The translations under genes and the position numbers were made by a program. From Entophlyctis helioformis (taxonomy: Eukaryota > Chytridiomycota > Chytridiomycetes > Chytridiales > Chytriomycetaceae): DNA of 64,000 nt. The DNA lies in contig JAHLKH010000025.1 in NCBI GenBank assembly GCA_025526915.1, positions 1 through 64,000 on the forward strand, in the 5' to 3' direction. The first letter of the stretch is position 1, and each line of letters starts with the position of its first letter. The notes under the pieces were generated by a model. The model searched no databases. It saw nothing but the letters and a program-made list of their open reading frames with translations, and was not told where the DNA came from. Below are positions 37,042 to 48,260 of the stretch, piece by piece.

Positions 37042-39610
37042 CTAGTGGTGCTTTTCCAAACGGACTTTCTTGCCCTTGAGCATGCCCCACTCTTCCGCCA
37101 GCAGACTGAAGAGCGTGATGGCAGCAGCAAAGCCGAGCCATGCGTCAGGGCTCCACTCCGTGACGGTAAAGCCGCAGACGAGCACGACAGCACCAGCAAA
37201 GTACATAAGTCCGATACGCATGGCCAGACTGACATTGGCAATGCGGTGGTGGCGGCGGTGACGACGGTGGCGGTGGCGGTGGCGGTGTGGCTTCTTCTCA
37301 TCCATGTTGGCAACGACTGCCGTGTCCGTCGGCACCTGGAGACCGTCCTCCACAAGCGCAACCACAGAGGGGTCCGACTGGCCAGTCATGAGCGTCATCT
37401 GCGTGGCGTTGCGGTCCTTGAGCACCGGCGAGTCGCCTGCCGTGGCAGCAGCTGGGGAGGCAGCAGCCGACGCGGCGTCCTTGGGGACATCCGTGCTGGG
37501 CGGCTCGTGCAGATGCAGCATCCGGAGCGTGGCGAATAGAAAGTAGACGACGGCGAGCGACACGGCAAAGAGCGTCCGGAGACCGAAGCTGACAGGCTCA
37601 GAAGACGACGAGGAAGACGATCCAGCCTCGACAACAGCCTCGGCAGCAGCCTTGATCGATGCACCCGCGGCCGGGCTTTTGCTAGCCGCTTTGGCGGCAT
37701 TCTTGAGGGCCACCTTGATGAGTCCAGCAACCGTGGCTCCCAGAGTCACAATGGCCGTGTAGAGAGGGAAGTGCAGCGCTGTTTGATCATGTCCGTTGGC
37801 AGTGAGTACGGTGGCTTCAGATGGATGGCCGCGTCCAGCAAGACAAGATGACCGCGTTCAAATGACTCACCGTTCCAGAGGACGCCAGTGTACCAGATGC
37901 GACGAAGGGCGTGCTGGAAGTGTGCAGATCCCTCCGAGCGGAAGTAGAGAGAGTTGATGTTGACAGCCATCAGCAGAGCCAGCAGGCAAAGACCCATGAC
38001 AGAGTCAAGGTTGCGCAGATGGTGGTCGTACAGGAATGCAACGACAATCTCTCCAAGAGAGATGACAACCAAGCTGCCGTAACGCTCGGTGAGGTGCTCA
38101 ATGTCTGTCATGGAGCCATGGATGGATGCAGACATGATATGCTTAGTACATGGTGCAGAGTGTGTTGAACACGCGAGTGCGTTACGTACTGATGGCGGGG
38201 CGGTGCGTCATGGGGTGGTTGCGCCAGAAGCTCAAGATCGAAATGCTGAGGCCAGGGTTCAGGAGATCTGCGGCAACGCCGACCCACCAGACGATCATGC
38301 GAGTGCGGTCGCGCTCAACCGAGCCATCCGGTGGAAGGATGAGAAGGACAACGTACGGAACGAGACTGACCAAACTCAGCCAGATCGAGGGGATTTGGTT
38401 GGGGCTGAAGCGCGGCTGGAACTTTGTGATGAGGACGACCTGCGACAGTGCAAGGATGATGCGCGCCACAAGGTACGAACCAACAAAGATGATGCTGGTG
38501 TTGAGAGCCGGGTCGGACTCAAAGGCATACGAGGTGGAGTTGCCCATCATCATGATGCTGGCCATGGACACAAACATGAGGAACTTGTGGTACAGGTCGC
38601 CGTGGTAGAACATGTTGTTGTAGACGGTGGATGCGCGCCAGTGCATCAGGATCGGGAACATGACGAGCGCGAAGCGGTTGAACGCAGCCCAGTCGAGGCC
38701 GCCGTCCAACACGAGATGACTGGCCTTGGCAAAGACGCCGACGTAGAAGAGATCGACAAAGAGCTCGTCCCACGTCGTCTTTAGCTCTTCGCGGCTGCGG
38801 TACAGAATGCCGGCCGAGAAGTACTGGCGGACCTTTGGGCGACGCCAGAGCTTATCCTTGCTCTCAATCTCAAAGACACGGATCTTCTGCAAGCTGCCAA
38901 AGGTCTCCGAGGTAAAGTGCAGGACCTCTGCCTCGACCTCGAGCTCACTCTCGTTGCTCTGCTGGTAGATGGTGCCAGATCCGTTCTGCGGCCAGCGAGC
39001 ATCCATGTCAGCGAGCATCCATGCCAGCCATCCATGTCAGCATCAATGGCTGATGCAAAGGCCGCTCACGTTTTCGGAATAGTCCTGATCCGTGTCGCTC
39101 TCCGAGGGAGACGAGCCGGCAGCTGCATCGGCCTGCTCGTCCTCGGCGTCCGTGCGGATGTTGGCCCGCAGGAAGACGAGCTCCTTGGTGCGCTGGTCGT
39201 TCTCTTCCTGCAGCTTGCTGATGATCGCCGTGCGGCGTTCCTTCTCGTCGAGACTGCAGCCGGCAGGGCCGACATACGTCTGCTCGGCAATCTGGGACTG
39301 CAGCTCGACGATGCGCTCGGTGACGGCCTGCAGGTGCTCCTTGGAGCCGAGCACGACGATGGAGAAGCCCTTTCTGACCTGCTGCAGGTACTTTGGGCTG
39401 ATGTTGGCCTGTCGGCGGCGGTGGTCGGGCCAACGGTTTGTTGTCAGCAGCAGCAGCAGCCCATCCACGGCACTCGGCTCGTGCAGGCAACGCTCGCACC
39501 GTTTTGACGACGTTGACGATGCCGCCGTGCAGACGGAAGCGAGTATGCAGCGCACAGCGGTCGGTTGGCGCTCTGGCCTCATCGACGAGCTCCGGTGCAG
39601 CAGGATCCAT
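37042..39610 (-). CDS. Low-temperature-requirement A (LtrA)-type membrane protein with coiled-coil N-terminus
   Basis: LtrA proteins are multi-spanning membrane proteins of unknown activity found in bacteria and fungi. I join five exons: 39610-39500, 39408-39070, 38995-about 38190, about 38143-37871 and 37778-37042. The N-terminal part (MDPAAPELVDEARAP, then a helix with EHLQAVTERIVELQ) is soluble. A 74-base intron at 38996-39069 links it in frame to NGSGTIYQQSNE and the LtrA domain. That domain shows TTWDELFVDLFYVGVFAKAS, the family's first conserved block, then about eight hydrophobic segments and HLTERYGSLVVISLGEIVVA, its second conserved block. After the third intron a Ser/Ala-rich loop and two more membrane spans follow, with a RHRHRHRRHRRHH stretch near residue 560. 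The third-to-fourth exon junction does not close in phase as read. Confidence 0.78.
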
Positions 39611-39677
39611 GGCGGGCAGTCGTCGGAATGGCGCAGCCGGAAGAATCGGAGAAAACTTTGCAAGTGGCGTCTGTTGG

Positions 39678-39683
39678 TTTATT
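39678..39683 (-). terminator. Poly(A) signal of LRRC57-like gene
   Basis: Minus-strand AATAAA, 60 bases past the stop at 39743 and only 68 bases upstream of the LtrA-type start on the same strand. Confidence 0.45.
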
Positions 39684-39742
39684 GGGATGCATGAATCGGA
39701 TGAGATGCATGCGGTGTGTGTAAGAGATGCGTGCATCTCAGA

Positions 39743-40698
39743 CTACGTCTTGATGAACTGGTCGATGCGGCCCTTGCGGCGGGCAATGTACTGCGGCGTT
39801 TTGCAGTGGGTGGCAGTGTTTGGAGGTGGGCAGGGCCAGGGGGGCAGTGCACGAGACTGGCATGTCAGACACATACACAAGCATGCAGACACGGCAGTGA
39901 CACGCAGCGACACGCACCGGCTCGTAGCCGTCGCAGGTGCGCAGCCGCGTCTCGTCAAAGGGATTGCCGTCCAGCTCCACCCAGGTGACGCCTGTGGCAG
40001 ACAAGATCGCGGCTGGGAACGACTCGAGCCTGTTGTTGGACAGCCGCAGTCCCTTGATCGACACGAGCCCGGTGAGCGTGTCCGGCAGCGACGTGAGCTG
40101 GTTGCTGCTGGCGTCCAGATCCTCGAGCTGCTTGAGCGCACCCAGCGACGCCGGCAAGCTTGCAAGCGCATTGCCCTGCAGCTTCAGCGCCACCAGCTTG
40201 GACAGCGCTGCGATCGAGTCTGGGATGGCCCGCAGACGGTTGCCCGACAGATCCAGCGTCTTGAGTGCACGCAGGCGGTCAATGCCGTCGGGCACAGACG
40301 CTATCCTGTTGAGCGACAGCACAAGCGTCTCGAGGCGGCTCAAGTCGAGCAGCTCGGGCGGCACGGTGGGCAGCTTGTTCTGCGACAGCGACAGCAGCCG
40401 CAGGTTGACGAGGTTGCGGAACTTGGACGGCAGCTCGTCTAGCTTGTTGTTGGACCTGCGATGCCCGTTCATGCCATGTCAGCGGATGCCAGCCACAGTG
40501 CCGCGGGCGGGATCGTTTCAGGTGCACAGCGGCGCCAGACCAACCGGCGGACAGACAGACGCACAGGTCCAGGTTGCGCAGCTTGGTCAGCGCAACGACC
40601 TGCTCGGGGACCTCTTTGAGCTTGGCATCCGACAGTGTGAACGTGCCCGTCTTTTCGGCGTTGGACAGCCGCTCGGGCAGCGAGGTGGAGTTGCCCAT
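39743..40698 (-). CDS. LRRC57-like N-myristoylated leucine-rich repeat protein
   Basis: Three exons, 40698-40565, 40455-39918 and 39790-39743, all in phase. The start MGNSTSLPERL gives an N-myristoylation signal (Gly2, Ser/Thr following). It is followed by EKTGTFTLSDAKLKEVPEQ, the same layout as animal LRRC57 (MGNS, then EKTG-F-L). Eight short LRRs follow with cores such as LRLLSLSQNKLPTVP and LKTLDLSGNRLRAIP. The end has the family-typical WVELDGNPFDETRLR, then a GYEP and RRKGRIDQFIKT. LRRC57 is a small membrane-associated adaptor without known enzymatic role. The match in the first 30 and last 40 residues separates it from generic LRR proteins. Confidence 0.8.
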
Positions 40699-40753
40699 GT
40701 GTGCTAAAGTTGTGAAATCGGCTTTGTCGTGAACCACAAAGCCGTGTTGAGAT
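40699..40753. promoter_or_regulatory. 55-bp divergent gap, LRRC57-like / amidohydrolase
   Basis: The two starts are 55 bases apart, so the genes share a bidirectional promoter. No motif is recognisable. Confidence 0.4.
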
Positions 40754-42139
40754 ATGCTCGTCGTCCACGCTCCTCGCCACGCCCTACACCAGTACGGCTT
40801 GACTGCGTGGACGTCTTGAACGATGCGCTTGCTGACGCTGTGAGTGGTACCATTGACACCACCACCAGCCCTCCAAAGGAGATGGTCATGGGCCGTTTCG
40901 TCGACTACCGAGAGGTGCCGTCGAGAGTGTTCAACATCCTCAAGGCCGTCAAAGAGCGCAGTGTTGGCGAGGTCATCGAGCCCGTCGACCACGGCATCGA
41001 GTCCATCCTGACGGTGCACTCGCAAGAGTACATTGACTATTTCCAGACCGCCTACGAAAAGGTATGTGCTGTCGATGCCGACTGCCCCACCATCTGCCCG
41101 GCCAACTGCTGCCTTGCACTGGAGCGTGCACACGCGGCATAACAAATGCGGTGCTTTGCCGACGATCCATCAGCGTCCGAGCTGACCGATCGTGGCTGCC
41201 AGTGGGTCGCTATGGGTGGCAACCCCGACGGTGTCTTCCCAGACACGTTTGCCGTGCGTCTGCCCCAGATCTACCGTGACCTCACCGATGGCGGCAGCGG
41301 GGGTCGTCCAGGCTACTTTGCCTACGACATGACCGCTGTGATCGCACAGGGAACCTACGAGGCTGCCTATGACGCTGCGCAGGCAGCCCTCACTGGCGCC
41401 GATCGCCTCATCAACGAAGGCCGCAGCGGCGTGTTTGCCATCTCGCGTCCTCCTGGTCACCACAGCTCGACCGACATTGCCGGCGGATTCTGTTTCTTCA
41501 ACAACGCGGCGATTGCTGCCGAGCACCTGATCACCAAGCTCAAGGTCGGCAAGGTCGTCGTGCTGGATGTCGACTACCACCACGGCAACGGAACGCAGTC
41601 CATCTTCTACGAGGTACCTGAGCACGCGTCTCGATGCCTGCACATCCTTGCACGAGTTGCTCATCACACAGACGCCGTGTCTTGGCATGCGGCTTTTGTC
41701 TTTACAGCGTGCCAACCCCATGTTCGCGTCGATCCACGGTGCACCCGACTACCCGTACTTTTGGGGCAAGGCCGAGGAGACTGGTGCGGGTGCTGGCAAG
41801 GGCTTCAACATCAACATGCCGCTTTCAAAGGGCACTCAAGACGCCGAGTATCTCGCGGCACTCGACCGCGTCATCAGCGAGCACATTGTGCCGTACGGCC
41901 CCAACGCGCTCGTCATCTCGCTCGGCGTCGACACGTTTGCCAAGGACCCTGTTGGTGGTTTCCAGCTGACCAGCGACTGCTTCTCAGAGATCGGCAAACG
42001 TCTTGCGCGTGTCGGCGTTCCAACTCTGTTTATCCTCGAGGGTGGCTATGCCGTGGACGAGGTTGGTCTTAACGTGACCAACGTGCTGCTTGCCTTTGAT
42101 ACTGTCGCTGCCGCCTCGGTCGCCGCTACGGAGCACTAG
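40754..42139 (+). CDS. Acetylpolyamine amidohydrolase / class II-like histone deacetylase
   Basis: A zinc-dependent deacetylase of the arginase/HDAC fold. Exons 40754-40791, 40869-41061, 41182-41613 and 41708-42139. The first intron has its donor at GTACGG and acceptor at CACCAG. It joins MLVVHAPRHALH to PPKEMVMGRF, which is how acetylpolyamine amidohydrolases begin. Active-site motifs are SRPPGHHSS (tandem His), GGFCFFNNAAIAA, VLDVDYHHGNGTQ (zinc Asp and His), SIHGAPDYPYFWG with the family loop GYAEETG-like AEETGAGAG, LGVDTFAKDP (second zinc Asp) and the end LEGGYAVDEVGLNV. The overall order and the short loops match bacterial AphA-like enzymes better than fungal Rpd3 or Hda1. Likely substrates are acetylated polyamines, though histones cannot be excluded. 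Confidence 0.88.
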
Positions 42140-42232
42140 ACGATCAAATGAATGGTGCGTTGGCATTCATTCAACGCTTCTTGTTGTAATGATGGATGGA
42201 ACGTGACGAACAATCAGGGCCCTGCACAGTCA

Positions 42233-45200
42233 TCAGCGTTGCTGTGGATACTGCTGCTGCTGTTGCTGCTGGTATCCTTGCGGTGGCTGCTGGTACCCCT
42301 GCGGTGGCTGGCCAGGGAACACGCCCTGTGGCGCGACTCCATATCCAGGCGCGTAAGCACCGGGCGGAGGGGCGTATCCGTACTGCGGCTGCTGTGGCGG
42401 CAGCATCTGGTTGTTGTATGCCGGCATTGGCGCACCAGGAGCATGGACATAGTACGTCGGCTGCACAGGAATAGGCGGCGGGAGGTTCGACTGACCCATA
42501 CCGCCGCCGCCGCCGCCGCCGCCGTACTGCAGTGGCTGCTGTCCAGGCTGCCAGATCCCTGGCGCAGATGGCTGGGCCTGAGGCTGCGTGTAGAAACCGC
42601 CCTGTTGAGGCACAAGAGGCTGCTGCTGCGGTTGGTGGAACTGAGGAGGTGCGCCAGTGGTTGTGCCAGTGCTGGGATTGGGAGTCGGCGTGGAAGGCAA
42701 CGGATCCGTGATGCGGATGTTGCTAATGTTGCGCTGGATCTGCGCAAGAATGTCCTTCTTCTCAATGTCGCGTGCCATGACAAAGTCCTTGCAGTTGGTC
42801 ACAAACTTTTGCATCACAACCTCGAGATCGCTGTAAAACTGTCCATGTGATGCTGTCAGCGACACCGAGGCTCGCATTGGCACAAACGCGGCAGCCGCCA
42901 CAGCCAAGCATGGGCTTACCTTGATGCCTTCGTCCATGTTGGCCATAATGTCCTTGAACGATTTGTAGCCGTTTTCGAGCGACTGCAAGGCATTCTCGCG
43001 CTGGCGAATGAGATCGTTGGTTTGACGAGACTCGACAAAGCGCTTATTGCAGGCCTGCATGCGGAGACACTGTGAGCAGGCGGGCATATCCCCGATATGC
43101 CTGCTCATCATGCCACAGACTTACAACAATCAGTTGAAGGATCTGCTCCTGCTCAGCAACCATTTGCTTGATCTCGGCGTGGAACGGCTCGTAGAGCTGC
43201 AGCTGCTTGGCAAACACATCCTTCTTGTCAAAGTTTTCGTTCAAAACAACAGCATCCAGCAGACGCGGTGCAATGTCGTCGTCCAGCGCCGCCTTCTTGA
43301 TCCGATCAACAAGATCCGTGCGTCGCTTGATGTTGGCATTGAGCTTGTCCATCAGACCCTTGAGCTCCTTGACGTTGGGGTCTTTGAGAGCAAGCGTCGA
43401 TGCCGTTGTGCTCGCAGGAATGGATGCCTCGAGCTCCTCGCGACTGACCGACAAGCTCTCGATGAGATGCAAGTTGGCGTCGAGCTTGGTGCGAACGATG
43501 CGGTTGGCATTGTCGGCATCCTGCAGCTTCTTGCGCAGCTGCTGCTCGGAATCGCGGAGGTTCTTGGTGACCGACGGCGACGAGTTGCGCGTCCAGCGGC
43601 TGCCAAACTGCATGCGGACCGATTCGTCCTCTGCAGTCTCCTGGTCAAGACGCTCGCTGGCGTCACGCAGAGCGTCCCAATTCTTCTTGGCCAGTGCTTG
43701 GATGGTGTCCCACGATACATAGAGAGCCTTGGAGCCACCGAGCGAGCGGACTTCTTCAGACCGGCGGATCAGAGCGGCGGGCAAGCCAATCGGCTGCTCA
43801 AGAGCATCAATGGCAGCCGGCAGGTTGAGGCTTGCCAGCGTCCTGGTGCATGCACAATAGTGGCACGATTATGCCACGGCGTTGTGAGCCAACAATCGAC
43901 AGTGCAGACAGCAGACTGCGCGATGCGCAATACAGGACCAGACTGACGTGAATGCAATGGCAGTTGCCTCGGTCAGCTTGGCGACCGCGTCCTTGGCAAC
44001 CGAGTCTTTCTTGCTCGAGTACTCGGATGCTGCCTGGTGGACAGCAAACGGCACGAGGTGCTGGAAGAGCGGCTTGCCGATAAAGTTGGTGAGGGTCGAC
44101 ATGTCCGGCAGGGCGGTTGGGCTGACCATGCGAGCAGGCGCAATGGCAGAGAGAGCCTCGAACTTGGGCACAATCTCCATGTCTGCAGCGCGATGAATGT
44201 GTCAATCAAGAGCCTATGCCATGCCAACAAGTCGGCTGGCGACTCACAAATGACATCATTGTCCTTGTTGGCTTGTTGCAGCGCCTTTTCAATGGTCGAG
44301 AGTGTTGCCTGTCGCGTCACGGCAGACCGTTGGTCAGCGCACGCGATCAATCGGTCTGGAGCAAGCAGCACGCGCGTGGTTGTACCTTGACCTCGTCGCC
44401 AACCTTTGGGTGCGAGACATGCTTCAACAGTGCGGGATCGGTCGACTTTTTGATGTTGGCAAGAGCCGCATTGAGCCATGCAATCTGCTCGCCGTACTTG
44501 CCAGCCGCATTGACCTCGAGAGACTTGTGGTAGTTGGCAAGAGCCTTCCAGTGGTTGGCCTTGACCTGCATAAAGTTGAGCCATGACTGCCGATCCGATG
44601 GCGCTGGATGTTAGAAAGGATGAGCCGGCAGTTCAAACGAGTTGCCGCAACGTGCCTTGTCAAAGATGGTCGTCTGGCTGGCTGTTTCAAACGCCGTGTT
44701 GTAAAAGACGGACGCCTGTGCAGCCAGCTTGGCCAAGGTGGCGTCTTTCATCTTGCCTGGTTGCAGACCACCGTTCCATTGGCAATCAGTTGGCATGGAT
44801 CCGTCTGGGCCGGCATTGGCCAGACTGGTACCAAGACTGCTCACCAGCGATGGCCTTTTCGATAAAGACTTGCTGAGCGTACGCGAGCATGAGCTGTGAG
44901 AGGGCAGACAGCTGGATCGAGCTGGATCCGCTAATGTTCCAAGCGGACAGGTTGTCGATGATGGCAGTGAAGGCGCCGGCCGATTGCTGTTGTTGTTAGA
45001 GTAGTTGTTGACGGCGACGAGCATGGTCAGCAAGACGCGGTCATACAAGTCTGTCCAGCGGCCAGCCACGGTGGCGATCGCACCTGGAAGTAGGATGCAG
45101 AGCGCTTGTAGGCCTCGTCGCTGTTGAGCGGCTCGTTTGAGGCCATGTGGCAGTAGATGGCCGCCAGGTTGAACAGCACGCTGGCCTTTTCAAAGCCGAC

Positions 45201-45830
45201 ATTGTAGCTCGAGTCTGGCAGACCGAGTCCGGTCCAAAGCAAGGCAGATCCAGAGTCAGGTCCAAGCAGCGGCAGACGCCAACGAGGATGATCCAACGCA
45301 CTGTACTCCTTCTCCTTGCCGAGGGCGTTGGCCCAAGTGAATGCGATGCGGATCTGCGAACAGCATCAAGCGATCAGCAACGACACCGGCCCAGCAGGAG
45401 CAGCAGGTGTCGCCTGTGCTTGAGCGTTGATGATCAACAGAGACTCACATGGTCGTCGTCCAGACTGAACTTTGCGGACAGGTAGTGCAGATGCGCATAG
45501 TACCTATTTCCAGGCAGCCAAGAGGGCAGGTGAGCAGTTGAGCAGGTGGGCAGCTGGGCAAGCGGGCAGGAGAGCAAGCGGACAGCAGACGGGCAGCTGG
45601 GCAAGCGAAGCGACGCACTTGAGGTGGTAGCTGGCGCTTTCCTCGTGCGGCTCGGGCGACATGATGCTCTTGCGGTGGGCGTCGAGGGTGCGCAGGTCGT
45701 CGGCGTACTGGTCTGGGTCTTCCGCAAAGGCCGAGGCGATGTACGCCTTGAGCGGCGCAACAAAGGACACCGGCTCGGTGTCCTTGAAAGGCACGACCAT
45801 GAACGACCCTGGCCAGTGCGTCTTGCCCAT
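42233..45830 (-). CDS. BRO1-domain ESCRT-associated protein (ALIX / PalA-Rim20 family)
   Basis: ALIX/PalA proteins bind ESCRT-III (Snf7) through a BRO1 domain and bind cargo or PacC/Rim101 through a V domain. The start at 45830 gives MGKTHWPGSFMVVPFKDTE. The first exons end near 45619, 45449 and 45302, and the fourth begins at 45214. BRO1 hallmarks are FTWANALGKEKEYS and YNVGFEKASVLFNLAAIYCHMA, then CYDKA-type helices over several further exons to about 43870. The V domain lies at about 43790-42950 (IGLPAALIRRSEEVRSLGG, LRDASERLDQETAED, then KDVFAKQLQLYEPFHAEI). The C-terminus (about 42690-42233) is a Pro/Gln/Tyr/Gly-rich tail with YQQPPQGYQQQQQQ, the usual ESCRT-partner region. PalA/Rim20 and ALIX cannot be separated by eye. 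Some middle exons were not delimited. Confidence 0.85.
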
Positions 45831-45999
45831 CGTGGTGTAGATGGCGGACGCGACAACTCAGGGAAAGCCAGGCGAAGCAGAACAGCTGTGTATTGTAGAC
45901 GAAGGGCGGATCGGTGAGGGGCAGGATCGGGGATCGGTGAGGGGGATCGGTCAGACGGAGACGCAGTGGCTGTGGTGGTGGTTGTTGTGGTGGTGGGGC

Positions 46000-47535
46000 T
46001 CACGCCATGGAGATGGACACGTCTGGCTGTCGCCGGCCGCCAGCCGACATGGCGACCATGGGCAGCATCTGCACGGCGCCAGAGCTGCTGGACGCTGAGC
46101 CAGTGCCCGAGCCTGGCAGCGATCCAGAGCCTGGCATCGACGACGAAATGGCACCGTATCGCTCGCTCTGGAGGATCTCGCGGTTTTCTGCATCGTGGAC
46201 ACGGTTGCGGTCTTCCTTGAGCTGCACGACAACGCCGCGGCCGTCAGCGCTCCACATGGCAGGCATTTTACAACTCAGAGACTCAGAGACAAGCGTTTGA
46301 CCCACCTGCTGTTGGTACGCGCGAGCATCGTCGAGGAACTCTTCATAGCGTGGCGATGTGATGCCCAGAAAGTCTGCTACCGAGTTGCTCACATAGTCGA
46401 TGCCCGTCCAGACACGGCTTCCAACACAGGAGACTGTCGAACACACCTGACGATGACGGTGCAGAATGGGCCATGGGGTGAGCGAACAGCGCGGCATCGG
46501 ATAAGAGTCAGGCAAGCATAACATACTCTGTTAAGCGACGAGTCAGAGTTGTCGCGAACAAGGCCGCTGGGCTCGGATGGGTCGCGGTCACGGCTTGTTG
46601 GCAGGCCAGTGTCTTTGGCAGACGTGAGACCCACGCTGCTCATGATCTTGGACTTGAGAGATGACGCAGAAGTGCTGTTGCGAATACCAGCGTGTGACAC
46701 GTTTGGAGACGCACAAGACACGCTGTTGTTGCTGTTGTTGCTGTTGTTGCCGTTGCTGCCGCTGCCGTTTATGTTGCTTCCTGGGGGTGGGCTGGACGCG
46801 CTGGTATAGGCGATTGTGCTGCCTGCCGAGGATGCAGGCAACGACGCGTTTGCAGGGATGAAGGGAGGGTTGGTGGTTGGAAGCGTGTCAGCAGACCGAG
46901 CACCGACGCGAGGCAGCGCGAGCTGGACTCCGCCCCAGAGCTTCCGGACGCTAATGTTTCGTTCTTGTTGCGGCACGCCCGCCTCGAGCGCTTGCGGGCC
47001 ACGAGCCAACATCGCGTTTGGAGACGCGTCAGGCAGTGACAAGGATGTTCGATGGCGCGTCGGGTGTGGAGGAAGAGAGGCACGCATCAAGTGCGGCTGC
47101 GATGAAGACGACGGCAGGTGGGAAGGGACCGAGTGTGGGACCGACTGCGAGACAGAGTGCGAGACCGAGTGGGATGGGATTCCTGACACGCAAGGATGGG
47201 CTTGAACCGGATGAGCACGGTGAATGGCAGGCGATGGCACAGGCATCTGCATGGGAAATGATGCAGGCTCAGCAGATGCAGGGCATGGGGCGAGAATAGC
47301 ACATTTTGGTGCTGCGACGCGATGTAGTGCGGCTGCCAGTGAGGGTGCGGGTGGCCGACGGGCTGGACATGTCCGAGGCAGACTGGGAAGCCGACATGGC
47401 ATTGGCTGCACTGTCGCGGCAGCCAAGCGAAGGGGCAGGGGCGGTGCTTGCCGCACTGGGAGAGGACGGAATGGCATGGAGTGGGAATTCCAAGTGTTGC
47501 TTGAGATGAGCGCGTTGCTGTTGTTGCGTGGCCAT
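46000..47535 (-). CDS. FAM177-like domain protein with long disordered leader
   Basis: The start at 47535 gives MATQQQQRAHLKQHLEFPLHA. The middle (about 47290-46530) is Ser/Asn/Pro-rich and disordered, with a Gly-Ser-Asn run and a short conserved-looking RNISVRKLWGGVQLALPR. The C-terminal exons carry RVWTGIDYVSNSVADFLGITSPRY, which resembles the FAM177 core (a helix with CDYLGEKLAWFFGITTPKY in animals), followed by a charged coil and a Ser/Gly-rich end. FAM177 proteins have been placed at the Golgi and have no known enzymatic role. At least three introns are needed to join the frames near 47300, 46500 and 46300. Exact borders are not fixed. The animal comparison is from memory of the family and should be treated as likely rather than certain. 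Confidence 0.5.
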
Positions 47536-48185
47536 TGTCGTGTTCGTTGGGATGCAAGTCGACGCGGCCGGCCGTGTTGCGTGGTCGCGACGTTCAAGAC
47601 ACGCGGACGTCACGTGACGCAGGTCACTTTGCGATGTTGAGTTTGCGCGTGGCGGGAACGGATTTGCTCGCACCACGTCAAAACCGCAGCGATGGTGGGT
47701 GGCAGATGCGTCTTGGCGGGATGCACGGCGCTGCACGGACACGGCCGAGGGGGCGACGGCGGCGGACGCAGGCGGATGGACGGGGCGTGCGACGGCCATG
47801 CACGTCGGGACAGCTGCTGCCGGGCGACGGATGCGACCTTGTGGATGGGATGGGATGGGATGGATGCGACGGCAGCCAGCCAGCGGACCGGCCGGCCGAG
47901 ACGGGCGAGATCGCAGATCCAATTGCACGCACGCACGCACGGCCAGCCAGCCATCCAGCCAGGCGAGCGGCAGCCACGGCCGGCCGGCCGGCCGGGGTGT
48001 GCGGCAGCAGCGAGCCCACACGGCACACCGCCCTCACGCAGCAGCCGCAACGACAACGACAACCACAGCACCCTGCGGCCACGCTCTGTGCAGCACCCGC
48101 CTGTCTGCCTGACTGCTGACTGCCTGCTCAACATGTGCTGACTAACGACGCCTCATTGCACACGCACCTACGACGACGTCCACAG
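47536..48185 (+). promoter_or_regulatory. Elongation factor 2 upstream region with probable 5' intron
   Basis: GC-rich with GGGATGGGATGG (about 47840-47865), GCCGGCCGGCC and CACGCACGCACG repeats. A good branch point CTGACTAAC (48138-48146) and acceptor CCACAG (48180-48185) show that an intron ends here. ATG/GTGGGT at 47692 is one possible start codon plus donor. It would place the start alone in a tiny first exon, as in some fungal EF2 genes. Confidence 0.4.
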
Positions 48186-48220
48186 GTTAACTTTTCTATC
48201 GATGAAGTGAGTGGTCCATG

Positions 48221-48260
<40 letters not shown>

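Noticed and set aside
37042..39018. Recent bacterial transfer of LtrA
   Set aside because: The gene has several introns and host-like codon use. LtrA proteins are widespread in fungi.
39008..39043. Separate small coiled-coil gene ending at 39043, directly before LtrA
   Set aside because: The 74-base GT-AG intron 38996-39069 joins both parts in frame, and only 24 bases would remain between two genes.
48135..48206. eEF2 start at 48135 (reading LTNDASLHTH before VNFSIDE)
   Set aside because: There is no ATG at that place. The stretch contains the branch point and pyrimidine-poor end of an intron, and eEF2 proteins begin directly at VNF after Met.
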